A DNA stretch of 64,000 nt from Atopobium massiliense (GTDB taxonomy: Bacteria; Actinomycetota; Coriobacteriia; Coriobacteriales; Atopobiaceae), in the NCBI GenBank assembly GCA_900343135.1, contig OPYK01000008.1, positions 1 through 64,000 of the forward strand, written 5' to 3'. Shown piece by piece: positions 54,890 through 64,000 of this stretch. Numbering within the stretch: the stretch's first letter is position 1; each line of letters starts with the position of its first letter. The notes under the pieces are model-generated. The model saw only the letters and a program-made list of their open reading frames with translations. It was not told where the DNA came from and searched no databases. The position numbers and the translations under genes were made by a program.

Positions 54890-55594
54890 TTACTCGGCAA
54901 AGTTGCGGGTTACTGCTGAATCAACTTTAACGCCAGGGCCCATCGTAGAAGAAAGAACGATCGACTTAACGTAGCGACCCTTCGCGCTCGATGGCTTTAC
55001 GCGCAAAATCTCAGAATACAGCGCACCGTAGTTTTCTGCCAAAGAAACGGCATCAAATGAAACTTTACCAACTGGCACATGGCAAATACCGTAACGGTCG
55101 GCACGATACTCAACACGACCTGCTTTAAGCTCAGAGATAATCTTAGCTACGTCCATGGTAACAGTACCAAGTTTGGGGTTTGGCATAAGACCACGAGGAC
55201 CAAGTACGCGACCAAGACGACCAACTTTGCCCATAAGATTTGGTGTGGCTACAACAGCATCAAAGTTGATGTTGCCAGCTTGAATATCGGCAATAAGATC
55301 GTCGGAGCCAACGATGTCAGCACCCGCTTCCTGAGCTTCCTTAGCTTTTTCGCCCTCAGCAAATACAGCAACGCGAACGGTTTTACCGGTTCCGTGAGGA
55401 AGTGAAAGTGAACCACGTACGTTCTGATCTGCTTTACGCGTGTCTACACCCAAGCGAATGGCAACTTCAATAGTTTCATCAAACTTAGATGCGCTGAGCT
55501 CTTTGATAAGCTCAAATGCTTCTTTAGGAGCATACAGCTTACCTTTTTCGATTTTGTTAACAGCATTACGATAATGTTTACCGTGCTTAGACAT
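54890..55594 (-). CDS. rplA: 50S ribosomal protein L1
   Basis: L1 forms the mobile stalk that assists E-site tRNA release and in some bacteria represses rplKA. The 234-residue product has [35 protein letters not shown], the [20 protein letters not shown] segment and [11 protein letters not shown]. Full length. It follows rplK after about 150 bases. Confidence 0.97.
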   Translation of the reverse strand: MSKHGKHYRNAVNKIEKGKLYAPKEAFELIKELSASKFDETIEVAIRLGVDTRKADQNVRGSLSLPHGTGKTVRVAVFAEGEKAKEAQEAGADIVGSDDLIADIQAGNINFDAVVATPNLMGKVGRLGRVLGPRGLMPNPKLGTVTMDVAKIISELKAGRVEYRADRYGICHVPVGKVSFDAVSLAENYGALYSEILRVKPSSAKGRYVKSIVLSSTMGPGVKVDSAVTRNFAE

Positions 55595-55741
55595 GTCCTA
55601 CCTCCTGTGGTAGTTAGGTGGTGTTAACGGGTGTCTACAACCCTCCCACGTGTACAAATCCTCAAACGCTGCGCGCGTCGTATTACACGAATATTGCAAG
55701 ACGCAAGGCCAAATACCAACGCGCGCGCTGTAAGGCTAACG

Positions 55742-56164
55742 TTAAGCGATGGTTACGCCCATCGAACGTGCGGTACCAGCAACAATTTTCTTTGCTGCAT
55801 CAATGTCATTAGCATTGAGGTCGGGCATTTTAATCTCAGCAATTTTAGTAAGTTGCTCGTCAGTAAGAGCACCAACCTTATCGCGCTGAGGAACGCCAGA
55901 ACCGCTTTCGATACCAAGTTCTTTAAGAATGAGTTTTGCTGCTGGAGGAGTTTTGCATACAAAGTCGAATGAACGGTCTTCGTACACTGAAATCTCTACC
56001 GGGATAATGTCGCCCGCCTTGTCGGCAGTTGCAGCATTAAATGCCTGGCAAAACTGCATAATGTTTACCTGAGCTGCACCAAGGGTAGAACCAATTGGAG
56101 GTGCAGGAGTAGCTTTACCTGCAGGAATTTGCAGCTTAATAAACTTTACAACCTTCTTAGCCAT
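55742..56164 (-). CDS. rplK: 50S ribosomal protein L11
   Basis: L11 binds the GTPase-associated centre. The 140-residue product starts [20 protein letters not shown], with [20 protein letters not shown] (the proline-rich helix target of thiopeptides) and a normal C-terminal rRNA-binding domain ending [13 protein letters not shown]. It lies between nusG and rplA. Confidence 0.97.
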   Translation of the reverse strand: MAKKVVKFIKLQIPAGKATPAPPIGSTLGAAQVNIMQFCQAFNAATADKAGDIIPVEISVYEDRSFDFVCKTPPAAKLILKELGIESGSGVPQRDKVGALTDEQLTKIAEIKMPDLNANDIDAAKKIVAGTARSMGVTIA

Positions 56165-56290
56165 GTTGCTCCTTTAGACGCATAAGAATGTAATACCGTG
56201 TCCGCACATTCCACGTTGTACGGCCACAAATTTCATCCACGCTTTAACGTACATCCTCACCGATATAAAGCGTGGCGAGAAGCCAATACG

Positions 56291-56836
56291 TTACACGATG
56301 ATCTCAATTTGATCCATCGTGAGTTCAACCGGTGTTTCACGACCAAAAATCGTAAGCGAAACTTTTACTTTGCCTGCGTCGGTCATGACTTCGGTAATTT
56401 TACCTTCAAATTTTTCGAGAGGCCCGCGAACTACACGAACCGTCATACCAACCTCAAACTCGGTTTCAACGGTGCGTTGCGGAGTCTCCGGTGTAGTTGG
56501 ATTAGCGCGACGCATCATTTTGTTAAATTCAGAACGACGAAGCGGCGTTGGCTTGCCTTCAATACCAACAAAGCCCGTAACGCCATTGGTGTTACGCACA
56601 ACAGCCCATGAGTTATCGTCCACTTCCATACGAACAAGTACATAACCAGGGAATGCGTTTGCTTCAACGCTGGTGCGCTTGCCATCGTTCTTAATTTTTA
56701 CAACCTCTTCGGTTGGAATTTGAATATCAACAATCTGATCTTCAAGACCGTAGGTTTCAATGCGGTGCTGAAGGTCGTTTTTAACTTTGTTTTCGTAGCC
56801 CGCATACGTGTGAACTACATACCAGTGTTTAGCCAC
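56291..56836 (-). CDS. nusG: Transcription antitermination factor NusG
   Basis: NusG binds RNA polymerase and links it to ribosomes or Rho. The 181-residue product has the NGN domain starting KHWYVVHTYAGYENKVKNDL, with FPGYVLVRMEVDDNSW, and a C-terminal KOW domain EVGMTVRVVRGPLEKFEGKI. It starts one base after the secE stop and is co-transcribed with it. Confidence 0.97.
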   Translation of the reverse strand: MAKHWYVVHTYAGYENKVKNDLQHRIETYGLEDQIVDIQIPTEEVVKIKNDGKRTSVEANAFPGYVLVRMEVDDNSWAVVRNTNGVTGFVGIEGKPTPLRRSEFNKMMRRANPTTPETPQRTVETEFEVGMTVRVVRGPLEKFEGKITEVMTDAGKVKVSLTIFGRETPVELTMDQIEIIV

Positions 56837-56837
56837 A

Positions 56838-57191
56838 TTAACCCCTTAAGTTAGTATAGGTAATAAGCAACGAGATAAATCCGGTGTCGATAAGCCAGGT
56901 AGCAATACCGCACACAACAAGCGCAGCAACAGTGGCTATCGAATAGTTTTTTAGCTCGGCCTTGGTTGGCCATACAACACGGTGCATTTCAGATTTAACG
57001 TCAGCAAGATAGCCAAGAAAACGTCCACGTTTCTTGCCCTCTTTTTTGCTGTGCGAACGCGACACGCTAGCAGCTAGACGACTAGAGGCCGAAGACTTCT
57101 CGTCAGCTGCTTGAGTATCGGCGCTAGAACGCTCACGCTCTTGCGAACGCGCTTGACGAGCACTCCTTTTTTGACGCTCTTTTTTTGCCAT
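56838..57191 (-). CDS. secE: Preprotein translocase subunit SecE
   Basis: SecE clamps the SecYEG channel in the membrane. The 117-residue product has a long basic, hydrophilic N-terminal extension (about 1-60, Arg/Ser/Lys/Glu rich), then the conserved GRFLGYLADVKSEMHRVVWP and one membrane helix (NYSIATVAALVVCGIATWLI). Longer than the minimal 60-residue bacterial form, as often in actinobacteria. Confidence 0.94.
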   Translation of the reverse strand: MAKKERQKRSARQARSQERERSSADTQAADEKSSASSRLAASVSRSHSKKEGKKRGRFLGYLADVKSEMHRVVWPTKAELKNYSIATVAALVVCGIATWLIDTGFISLLITYTNLRG

Positions 57192-57360
57192 TGTCTAACT
57201 CCTTTAGAGCAACGCTACGATACAAGGTGACGAACAATACATAAGCAGCTTGCACACAACCAGATTGCAGATAAGCAACGCCATGTACACTACGTATCAT
57301 ACACCACCATACATGCATAAAGCCGGCCAACCCCATGTGGAGTAAGCCGGCGGTGTATTC

Positions 57361-57436
57361 TGGCACGCCAGGTAGGACTCGAACCCACAACGAACGGTTT
57401 TGGAGACCGCCGCTCTACCATTGGAGCTACTGGCGT
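57361..57436 (-). tRNA. tRNA-Trp (CCA anticodon)
   Basis: Minus-strand 76-base cloverleaf: acceptor ACGCCAG/CTGGCGT, D arm with GCTCCAATGGTAGAGC, anticodon stem-loop CGGTCTCCAAAACCG with anticodon CCA, T arm GTGGGTTCGAGTCCTAC, discriminator G and encoded CCA. It sits between rpmG and secE, the usual place. Confidence 0.95.
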
Positions 57437-57452
57437 ATGAAAGAGCCGCTAC

Positions 57453-57602
57453 TTAGCGGGATTCCCTGTGAAGGGTATGTTTGTGACACCACGGGCAATA
57501 CTTCTTTAACTCCATACGATCGGGAGTGTTGGACTTATTTTTGTCCGTTGTGTAATTGCGACGCTTGCAATCGGTGCATGCAAGAGTTACTAAAGTACGC
57601 AT
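57453..57602 (-). CDS. rpmG: 50S ribosomal protein L33
   Basis: This 49-residue gene is shorter than most ORF cut-offs. The translation starts [20 protein letters not shown] and ends [20 protein letters not shown]. The two CxxC pairs (CTDC and CPWC) mark the zinc-binding form of L33. A GGAGG site precedes the ATG. It lies between the tuf terminator and tRNA-Trp, as in many bacteria. Confidence 0.95.
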   Translation of the reverse strand: MRTLVTLACTDCKRRNYTTDKNKSNTPDRMELKKYCPWCHKHTLHRESR

Positions 57603-57913
57603 AAATCCTCCTGTTTATAATCGCTCTCAAAAATGAAAACGACGCAGTAGATAACGCTATCACCTACCATAGTGTACTGTCAACATTCAAATAAGCAATG
57701 CGCCAAAATTAAACAAAATTACCAAACCAGTCAAGTACATGTGCAGTATGACCTGCAGTATAGTTCAGCACATTCCTGTACCGCTCAGCGCGAATCCCAT
57801 TGAAAGCCGTATTCAAACAAATCCGGTGTTCCAAATGGAGCACCGGATGTTAGTTTCACTGTGACAGCTCACTTCTCTATCGAGCGCAAACCCGATGAGT
57901 GAAAGCAGTGTGA
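57603..57913. other. Region between tuf and rpmG
   Basis: Apart from the tuf terminator near 57821, this 311-bp stretch is AT-rich and free of genes. The rpmG promoter should lie between the terminator and 57602; I did not find a convincing consensus match. Confidence 0.4.
57815..57850 (-). terminator. Terminator after tuf
   Basis: ATCCGGTG and CACCGGAT (57821-57828, 57841-57848) pair around a 12-base loop. The minus-strand product continues TTGTTTGAAT, a moderate U tract. It lies about 65 bases past tuf. Confidence 0.65.
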
Positions 57914-59119
57914 CTAGGCAATAATGGTTGATACACGACCATCGCCTACGGTGTGGCCACCTTCACGAATAGCGAACTTAAGACCTTCCTCCATAGCAAT
58001 GGGGTGAATGAGCTCGCAAGTTACGGTTACGTGGTCGCCAGGCATAGCCATCTCTACTTTGCCGCCGTTAGCGTCGGTAAGAGCCTCAACGTCACCGGTA
58101 ACATCGGTGGTGCGGAAGTAGAACTGAGGACGATAACCTGAGAAGAATGGGGTGTGACGGCCGCCTTCTTCTTTAGTAAGAACGTAAATCTCACCAGTGA
58201 ACTTCTTGTGAGGAGTTACTGAACCAGGTTTGCAGAGAACCTGACCACGCTGGATGTCTTCGCGCTTAATACCACGAAGAAGAATACCTACGTTGTCACC
58301 AGCCTCGCAGAAGTCAAGCGTCTTGCGGAACATTTCGATACCGGTTGCAACGGTGGATTGGGTGTCTTTAATACCAACGATTTCAACGGTGTCGTTAAGC
58401 TTAAGCTCACCACGCTCAACACGGCCGGTAGCAACAGTACCACGACCAGAAATGGTCATAACGTCTTCTACAGCCATAAGGAATGGTTTCTCGTTGTCAC
58501 GAGCAGGAGTTGGAATGTAGGAGTCTACGGTGTGCATAAGCTCAACTACAGAGTCAACCCATTTTTGCTCGCCATTAAGAGCACCAAGTGCAGAACCACG
58601 GATGATGGGGATATCATCTCCGGGGAAGTCGTACTCGCTCAGAAGGTCGCGAGTTTCCATCTCAACGAGGTCGATAAGCTCATCGTCGTCGACCATGTCG
58701 CATTTGTTAAGGAATACGATGATGTAAGGAACACCAACTTGGCGAGCAAGAAGAATGTGCTCACGAGTTTGTGCCATAGGACCATCGGTAGCTGCAATTA
58801 CGAGGATTGCACCGTCCATCTGAGCAGCACCAGAAATCATGTTCTTAACGTAGTCTGCGTGACCTGGGCAGTCTACGTGTGCATAGTGGCGCTCCCAAGT
58901 TTCGTACTCAATGTGAGCAACGTTAATGGTAATACCACGCTGACGCTCTTCAGGAGCTTTGTCGATGTTCTCGAATGCAGTAAAGTCTGCTTTGCAGCCG
59001 TCTTGCTCGGAAAGAACCTTAGTGATGGCTGCGGTAAGGGTAGTCTTACCGTGGTCGACGTGACCAATCGTACCAATATTCACATGCGGCTTACTACGAT
59101 CAAATTTTTCTTTGGCCAT
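57914..59119 (-). CDS. tuf: Elongation factor Tu
   Basis: EF-Tu delivers aminoacyl-tRNA to the ribosome. The 401-residue product starts [20 protein letters not shown] after AAGGAGG. Motifs: [37 protein letters not shown] and NKCDMVDD, then domains II-III including [15 protein letters not shown]. Full length. It follows a tRNA-Tyr/Thr/Met cluster, from which it may be co-transcribed, and is separate from fusA. Confidence 0.98.
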   Translation of the reverse strand: MAKEKFDRSKPHVNIGTIGHVDHGKTTLTAAITKVLSEQDGCKADFTAFENIDKAPEERQRGITINVAHIEYETWERHYAHVDCPGHADYVKNMISGAAQMDGAILVIAATDGPMAQTREHILLARQVGVPYIIVFLNKCDMVDDDELIDLVEMETRDLLSEYDFPGDDIPIIRGSALGALNGEQKWVDSVVELMHTVDSYIPTPARDNEKPFLMAVEDVMTISGRGTVATGRVERGELKLNDTVEIVGIKDTQSTVATGIEMFRKTLDFCEAGDNVGILLRGIKREDIQRGQVLCKPGSVTPHKKFTGEIYVLTKEEGGRHTPFFSGYRPQFYFRTTDVTGDVEALTDANGGKVEMAMPGDHVTVTCELIHPIAMEEGLKFAIREGGHTVGDGRVSTIIA

Positions 59120-59226
59120 TGCCGTCCTCCTTCTTGAAAACAACCTTATCGGCCATCTACAACAACTACATGTTTGTGACCAAACAATATTTCATGCAAC
59201 GCACAGGCGCGCATTACATTGCTTAC

Positions 59227-59303
59227 TGGTACCGGTGACTGGATTCGAACCAGTGACATCACGGGTATGAGCCGTGTGCTCTAACCAGCTGAGCTACACC
59301 GGC
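59227..59303 (-). tRNA. tRNA-Met (CAT anticodon)
   Basis: A 77-base cloverleaf on the minus strand: acceptor GCCGGTG/CACCGGT (one G-U pair), anticodon loop CTCATAC with anticodon CAT, T arm TGGTTCGAATCCA, and encoded CCA. The first base pair is G-U and the anticodon stem lacks the three G-C pairs of initiators, so it is the elongator or an Ile2-type. It lies about 108 bases upstream of tuf. Confidence 0.92.
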
Positions 59304-59314
59304 ATTAAGCCTAA

Positions 59315-59390
59315 TGGAGCCCGCGACCGGATTTGAACCGGTGACCTCTTCGTTACCAACGAAGTGCTCTACCGACTGAGCTACACGGGC
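59315..59390 (-). tRNA. tRNA-Thr (GGT anticodon)
   Basis: A 76-base cloverleaf on the minus strand: acceptor GCCCGTG/CGCGGGC, anticodon stem CTTCG/CGAAG with loop TTGGTAA, anticodon GGT, T arm CCGGTTCAAATCCGG and encoded CCA. It is 11 bases upstream of tRNA-Met. Confidence 0.95.
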
Positions 59391-59392
59391 AG

Positions 59393-59476
59393 TGGTGGGG
59401 GTACTTGGACTCGAACCAAGGAACCCAGAGGGAGCGGATTTACAGTCCGCCGCAGTTGCCGCTGTGCCATACCCCC
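59393..59476 (-). tRNA. tRNA-Tyr (GTA anticodon)
   Basis: An 84-base, long-variable-arm cloverleaf on the minus strand: acceptor GGGGGTA/TACCCCC, anticodon loop CTGTAAA with anticodon GTA, variable arm near CTCCCTCTGGG, T arm TTGGTTCGAGTCCAA, and encoded CCA. It begins the tRNA-Tyr/Thr/Met/tuf cluster. Confidence 0.95.
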
Positions 59477-59708
59477 AACTGTTACAAGCATCTCAAAAAC
59501 AAAGACGTAGTGTGACGTGATTTACAGACAACCACGAATTCTACGCTTTTTCGCGTGTAGCGAAGCCACAAAGCACGTAAGGTGTTTACGCGGATTCGTT
59601 CTTGAGCGAAAGAGATATTACGACGCATTTTGCTTCTTGTCAATCGTTTCCACCCAGCCGGGCGTATCTCCCTCATATTTCCACCATAATTGCTGGCAGA
59701 AGAGCGCA

Positions 59709-62105
59709 TTACGCAGACCTCCGCGCGCGATATGCCGCGCCAAACGCACATAAAAGCAACGCAATTACTGCAAGCGCGCCTGCCTGCGTCTGCATAGGTG
59801 TTGTCGCGTCGCTCGTTTGGGGGATTGCCTTTTTTTGGGGCGCCTGCTGTGGTGCCGCGGGCTCGGGCTTAACGGGCTCGGGTGTTGGCTCTGCGAGTGC
59901 GGCAGGTGCTGGTGCTGTGGGTTCGGGTGCAGGTGCAGGCTGCTCCGGTGTTGGTGTAGGTTCTGGTGCTGGTGGTTCCGGCGTAGGTTCCGGCACTGGC
60001 GGCTCCGGCGTAGGCGTAGGTTCTGGCGTAGGTGCCGGTTCCGGCGTAGGCGTAGGCTCCGGTGCTGGTGGCTCAGGCGTAGGCTTAACGATGGTTGCTG
60101 TTGAGCCTTCAACCGTATTGCCTATCTCGTTAGACTCACCAAAGCTTTTGATTGCTGCCTTAAAACGCACGTGGATGGTTTCTTCTGCAGCTCTTAATGT
60201 TAGCGGACTTGTGCCGTCTGTTGAGTGCACCTCACTTGGACGCTTATCCGTAACCGTAAGCATATTATTGGTTTCATCAAACGTAGAGTTCATAGCGTTC
60301 TTATCGAACGCGTTTAACTCCCCGTTTAATATCTCGACACTATCTGCTAACACGGAAAGTCGCGAATCGATTACATCGGACAACGTAAGTGGACACTCAT
60401 GTCCTGCCAGATACATAGTTATATTGCCAGACGAAAATTTCCAGCTTAAGTTATAGTCTTTGGGTAGCGTAACCGCAATATCAAATTGAACGGTATCACC
60501 CACATGTGCGACAATTTTTTTCTCAAAATCATTCTTACCATCTTGTACAAGCCGCACGCGTTTCTCCAGCCTGGTTTTAAGAGGAAGAGCGACGAATGAC
60601 TTGTTTTTGGTTCCCATATACCATGATTTGTCTTTTGTCATACCTGGGATAAGTTTTTCTGTTCCCGGCGCATAGTAAAGCGTCTGATCGGTATCTCCTA
60701 AGTGCGAGATCTGTAAGTAACCGTCTTTATCAAGACGTACTTTATATATTGTACTCAGATCGTAAGTATCTTGTAATGTTTTGTCAGTCGATGTAAACCT
60801 CAAAGTGTATGTGCCTGGCACAATGCCTCGCACATGATATGCATAAGATATAAGGCTGTCTTTGCTGAACTCGAATTTCACGTTCTGAATTTCACCATTT
60901 TCGTTTTTTAGCTCTGCATCTAAGCCAGGAACCGATGTTGCTCTAAAGACGTTATCAATAGGCGTGTTATCTTTTAGAGGGGCAACAAACACGGCAAAAT
61001 CGCGTGCTAGAGTTGCAGTATACGTAGCACTTTCCGAATCATACGCACCGTCAATTGGGTATGCCGCCCCATCCCACGCCAGAGGAGTTGGTTGGTCTTT
61101 TTTTACAATTGTGACTGTTATATCTGGGTTATTTTTTGCACACAGGAGAGTTACGTTAAATGTAATAGGCTCGGTTCCTTTTATAACAGGTTGAGAAACC
61201 TTTTTTGTGTCAACAACAATTGAATTCGCTTTCGAGACAACTTGAAATGTCGCATTCGCCGCTCCCAGATAAAACGAACGCTTAAGAGTAAATGCCACAT
61301 TTTTCGTTATCGTTTCAATCTTTTTCACATGCACAATAAAACCGTCGTTCTGCTTTTCAACAGACTGGACAATATACTTGGCGTCGTTGATGGTAACTAT
61401 TGTACCGACCGCCTTCTGCGATAACTCAATCGAGGCTGTAATCTTACCATCATCGTTTGGTTGCACACCAATCCCAATTTCATTTCCACTTTTGTCTTCA
61501 GTAGCTGAAATTGTTGCAGTGTCTTCGATACCATTAAGCGTAATAGGAAAATTCTCAATATCCTTTTTAAGAATAATGTTTGTATTATGCTCGTCAATCA
61601 GGGATAACGGCTTCGAAGTATAAAGAGAGTCTTTAAAGGTAAAATCGGCATAATACACGCCTTTTTTATCATCCTTTTTAATAGTAAGCTCTTGAAAATC
61701 CCCGAACTCATATTCATCGTTTTCAAGACGATATCTTACTGTTTCACCTTCACGATGGTTTTCTGGTGCTGCTTTGTCAACCTGATAAACAACTTTATAT
61801 TCATTCAGGTTGTTTTCACGCTGTTTAGAAGACACCAAGTTTTTCTGTGTAAACGAATAGTGTTCAGCTCCCCAACCGTAAAAACCAGGAGTAGAAAGAG
61901 AAAGTCCTTTGTATTGTTCTTGCGTAATAATGGTGGCACGAATTTCATACGGTAACGCATCGTCAGCATAAGCAGGTTTACCAGCATAAATACCGCTTGC
62001 AAACACAAACAGCACGCTCGCAACCAATAAAACGGCCAGTCGGCGAACAAAAATATAAAGCCCCCCGTAGGGGTTTGCAATGGTATAACCGCTCGTTTGT
62101 CTCAT
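59709..62105 (-). CDS. Large secreted surface protein with sortase-type anchor
   Basis: The 798-residue product has an N-terminal signal sequence (membrane segment about 19-36, MRQTSGYTIANPYGGLYIFV then an Ala/Val-rich core), a long beta-rich region without a recognised family (about 50-640), a PEPTPTPEP-type Pro/Glu/Ala spacer (about 660-760) and a sortase anchor: IPQTS, hydrophobic helix and RARRSA. The start at ATG 62105 has GAAGGAG, 11 bases upstream; the longer frame to 62273 overlaps a terminator and tRNA. Probably an adhesin or pilus-tip-like protein. It lies between the tRNA cluster and tRNA-Thr(TGT). Confidence 0.85.
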   Translation of the reverse strand: MRQTSGYTIANPYGGLYIFVRRLAVLLVASVLFVFASGIYAGKPAYADDALPYEIRATIITQEQYKGLSLSTPGFYGWGAEHYSFTQKNLVSSKQRENNLNEYKVVYQVDKAAPENHREGETVRYRLENDEYEFGDFQELTIKKDDKKGVYYADFTFKDSLYTSKPLSLIDEHNTNIILKKDIENFPITLNGIEDTATISATEDKSGNEIGIGVQPNDDGKITASIELSQKAVGTIVTINDAKYIVQSVEKQNDGFIVHVKKIETITKNVAFTLKRSFYLGAANATFQVVSKANSIVVDTKKVSQPVIKGTEPITFNVTLLCAKNNPDITVTIVKKDQPTPLAWDGAAYPIDGAYDSESATYTATLARDFAVFVAPLKDNTPIDNVFRATSVPGLDAELKNENGEIQNVKFEFSKDSLISYAYHVRGIVPGTYTLRFTSTDKTLQDTYDLSTIYKVRLDKDGYLQISHLGDTDQTLYYAPGTEKLIPGMTKDKSWYMGTKNKSFVALPLKTRLEKRVRLVQDGKNDFEKKIVAHVGDTVQFDIAVTLPKDYNLSWKFSSGNITMYLAGHECPLTLSDVIDSRLSVLADSVEILNGELNAFDKNAMNSTFDETNNMLTVTDKRPSEVHSTDGTSPLTLRAAEETIHVRFKAAIKSFGESNEIGNTVEGSTATIVKPTPEPPAPEPTPTPEPAPTPEPTPTPEPPVPEPTPEPPAPEPTPTPEQPAPAPEPTAPAPAALAEPTPEPVKPEPAAPQQAPQKKAIPQTSDATTPMQTQAGALAVIALLLCAFGAAYRARRSA

Positions 62106-62231
62106 AGTAACTCGCGCTCCTTCTGGATATACCAACGCAATGTAATACCGCGTCATTACCTTTGTGCGGCATAACGCATGTATTGTTATAGCACAACAAC
62201 GCACATTGCGCAGTAGGCAGCACGTGGCAGC

Positions 62232-62263
62232 AAAAAGAAAAAGCCGAGCGCATGGCTCGGCTT
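62232..62263 (-). terminator. Terminator after tRNA-Thr(TGT)
   Basis: Perfect AAGCCGAGC/GCTCGGCTT arms (62241-62249, 62255-62263) around a five-base loop; the minus-strand product ends TTTTTCTTTTT. It closes the tRNA transcript just before the surface-protein gene. Confidence 0.88.
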
Positions 62264-62273
62264 GAATGTGCAA

Positions 62274-62348
62274 TGGAGCTGGCGATAGGGCTCGAACCTA
62301 CAACAACTGGTTTACAAAACCAGGGCTCTACCATTGAGCTACGCCAGC
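62274..62348 (-). tRNA. tRNA-Thr (TGT anticodon)
   Basis: A 75-base cloverleaf on the minus strand: acceptor GCTGGCG/CGCCAGC, anticodon stem CTGGT/ACCAG with loop TTTGTAA, anticodon TGT, T arm GTAGGTTCGAGCCCTAT, and encoded CCA. It has its own terminator and lies downstream of the NYN-domain gene. Confidence 0.94.
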
Positions 62349-62456
62349 AGTGCATAATTATAGTAACGGTTTATGCGCGTTTGTGCTAGTACTTTTTTGA
62401 AAAATGTGCATATGCTGTAGACGCGTGCCAAAACAGCCCGAAATACTGCGGGTGCG

Positions 62457-63023
62457 CTATCGACCCAGCATCTCCCACAGCCGCCGGCGCGTGTCCTCGT
62501 CGATACGCTGTTCAATAGTCATCTTTGCCGATGTATGTACCTGCTGATATTCATGAACGTCCGCGGCGCGCGCAACTATTTCCTTAAGCAACAGCGTGCT
62601 CGAAAGCCGTGTTACAACCGAACCCACCGAGGAGCGAATGGTCCTGTCATTTGTTACAAGCGTAACCTCTCGCCCCTGCTCACGGGCACGGGTAACCAAG
62701 CGTTCAATAACGTCGTCCGCGGTTTCGCCCTCGCGAGAAAACACCACGCGCACGCCCGCTACCTGCACCGTTGCAGGAGTTTTAGACTTGTTGCGCGTGC
62801 CATCAAACACAACGCAGGCTTCATACGTGCCGTGTGCATACGCCGCAACATCGCTTACCAGCCGCTCTCGTGCCGGATACATCACGTCGGTGTCTTGCGC
62901 GCTCGTTACTGTCGCATAGCCGCCCGCAGGAGCGGGCGCACCGGGCGTTGCGCTATACCAATCAGAGGCAAGCAACACATTGTATCCATCTACCACAAGC
63001 AGCGGTTTTGCGTTTATCGGCAT
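62457..63023 (-). CDS. NYN-domain RNase, YacP/Rae1-like
   Basis: The 188-residue product starts MPINAKPLLVVDGYNVLLAS. The PIN/NYN nuclease acidic residues are visible in VVDGYN, CVVFDGTRNKS, ETADDVIERLV and LVTNDRTIRSSV. The relative in B. subtilis (Rae1, YacP) cleaves ribosome-bound mRNA and lies next to the rlmB-like gene as here. The rlmB-like gene is 15 bases upstream. Confidence 0.88.
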   Translation of the reverse strand: MPINAKPLLVVDGYNVLLASDWYSATPGAPAPAGGYATVTSAQDTDVMYPARERLVSDVAAYAHGTYEACVVFDGTRNKSKTPATVQVAGVRVVFSREGETADDVIERLVTRAREQGREVTLVTNDRTIRSSVGSVVTRLSSTLLLKEIVARAADVHEYQQVHTSAKMTIEQRIDEDTRRRLWEMLGR

Positions 63024-63038
63024 TGCTAACGCTTCACA

Positions 63039-64000
63039 TTACGATTGAAAAAATTCGTCCGCATTGGCTGGCGCATTATACGCCGCTGATGCATTTTCAG
63101 CGGCAGCGGCATCACCCGCTGTACCACCATCACCCGCCATAAGCGCTGTTTCGTTTACGCGCAACCACTCATAGCACATAACCGTTGCTGCCTGGGCAAC
63201 ATTGAGCGACTCAATAACACCGCGCTGCGGCAGCTTGCACTCAAAGTCGCAGCTCTTACGCACCAGTGCCGATATACCCTGTTGCTCAGAGCCCATAACA
63301 AGGCACACGTTGCCCGTACAGGGCGACGACCACACCGCCTGTTGGGCATGCTCGGTTGCAGCCATTGCCCAAAAACCGTGGTTTTTAAGCTCCAAAACAG
63401 CGCGTGCAACGTTAGCTACCTGCACAATTGGCACGCGCAACACTGCGCCTGCAGATGTTTTGTAGGCACCCACGCCAACCTGCGCCGCACGGGCATTTGC
63501 AATAATAACCGCCGTAGCGCCCACAATTTCGGCTGAGCGAACACAGGCGCCTAAGTTGCCTTCATCAACAACATGATCGAGCACCACAACAAGCTGCGGC
63601 AACGCCGGCGTTGCGGCTGCACGCTCATCGATTGTGCGCAGCACGTCAGCAAACTCGGCATAGGCAAACGGCTTGGTAACAAGCATAACGCCCTGGTGTG
63701 CGCCGTGCGAGCTTGCTGCATCGAGCGCCGCTTTGGGTACATACTCACACGGAATATCACGCGCAATACACGCCTGCTCAAACGCGCGAATGTCCGGCGA
63801 TTGCACGTCTTTTTGGATGAGCGCGCGCATAAGTGGCATAGCAAGTGAAAGCGCCTCATTGCATGCACGTCTACCCTCAATATAGTGCACCTGTGCCCCG
63901 GCACGTGGCTTTCTTACCTGCGGCTTTGTATGTTGCTTGCCGCGGGAAAAAGCACCCGCGCGCGGCTTTCCTGCAAAGCCCGAAGAAAAACCGGAAGACT
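63039..64000 (-). CDS. rlmB: SpoU-family 23S rRNA 2'-O-ribose methyltransferase, 5' end beyond the window
   Basis: The visible frame stays open to the right edge, so the gene is partial; the GTG at 63890 (VHYIEGRRACNEAL) is an internal Val rather than the start. Upstream of it the frame encodes a basic Arg/Lys/Gly-rich stretch, as in actinobacterial RlmB. The SPOUT motifs are VVDEGNLGACVRSAEIVGA (motif 1), LVMGSEQQGIS (motif 2) and IESLNVAQAATVMCYEW (motif 3). RlmB methylates 23S G2251 in E. coli; the exact target here is inferred. The NYN RNase gene follows. Confidence 0.9.
   Translation of the reverse strand, partial: SSGFSSGFAGKPRAGAFSRGKQHTKPQVRKPRAGAQVHYIEGRRACNEALSLAMPLMRALIQKDVQSPDIRAFEQACIARDIPCEYVPKAALDAASSHGAHQGVMLVTKPFAYAEFADVLRTIDERAAATPALPQLVVVLDHVVDEGNLGACVRSAEIVGATAVIIANARAAQVGVGAYKTSAGAVLRVPIVQVANVARAVLELKNHGFWAMAATEHAQQAVWSSPCTGNVCLVMGSEQQGISALVRKSCDFECKLPQRGVIESLNVAQAATVMCYEWLRVNETALMAGDGGTAGDAAAAENASAAYNAPANADEFFQS

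Overview
The window carries the str/S10 ribosomal-protein supercluster of a low-to-medium GC member of the Actinomycetota, most likely class Coriobacteriia (Atopobium/Fannyhessea-like). I infer this from the housekeeping sequences, the abundance of PTS sugar transporters, sortase-type surface proteins and the roughly 45% GC look of the DNA. No organism name is stated in the data, so the genus is an inference.

Housekeeping backbone. Nearly all housekeeping genes are on the minus strand. Reading from the right edge leftward they are: a SpoU-type rRNA methyltransferase (rlmB-like, cut by the edge), a NYN-domain RNase, tRNA-Thr(TGT), tRNA-Tyr, tRNA-Thr(GGT), tRNA-Met, tuf, rpmG (too short for most ORF callers), tRNA-Trp, secE, nusG, rplK, rplA, rplJ, rplL, rpoB, rpoC, rpsL, rpsG, fusA, rpsJ, then, after a large interruption, rplC-rplD-rplW-rplB-rpsS-rplV-rpsC-rplP-rpmC-rpsQ-rplN-rplX. 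The order is the classical one, but accessory genes fill the junctions: a surface protein at 59.7-62.1 kb, a secreted nuclease between rplA and rplJ, a cupin/methyltransferase pair between rpoC and rpsL, and about 32 kb between rpsJ and rplC. The S10 operon also stops at a strong terminator after rplX, with no rplE in the remaining sequence.

The 32-kb accessory region (6.0-38.1 kb). From left to right: a SPOR/YARHG membrane protein and a penicillin-binding-like serine hydrolase (plus strand); two zinc-ribbon membrane proteins; a giant AT-rich sortase-type adhesin gene interrupted by one in-frame UGA; an alpha-glucoside cassette (RpiR regulator, GH4 6-phospho-alpha-glucosidase, ChbG-like deacetylase, PTS EIICB); a fructose-type PTS with class II aldolase and SorC-type regulator; a second fructose-type PTS with SIS isomerase and fructose-6-phosphate-aldolase-like transaldolase, a LacI regulator and a split transketolase; a collagen-like surface protein; and a mannose-family PTS (EIIB, EIIC, EIID). 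None of the four PTS systems has its own EIIA here. Together the genes import phosphorylated sugars, split or rearrange them, and feed glycolysis and the non-oxidative pentose phosphate pathway.

Most notable observations: an alpha-CTD-like helix-hairpin-helix domain fused near the C-terminus of RpoC; a 16-residue replacement of the normally conserved RpoB fork-loop segment; a ten-base homopolymer filling part of the 17-bp spacer of the collagen-like gene promoter (a possible phase-variation switch); a mosaic, nonsense-interrupted adhesin; a 144/161-bp duplicated upstream region shared by two minus-strand surface/membrane genes; a 192-bp MITE-like inverted-repeat element; and short tandem duplications that copy the last codons and stop of several genes.
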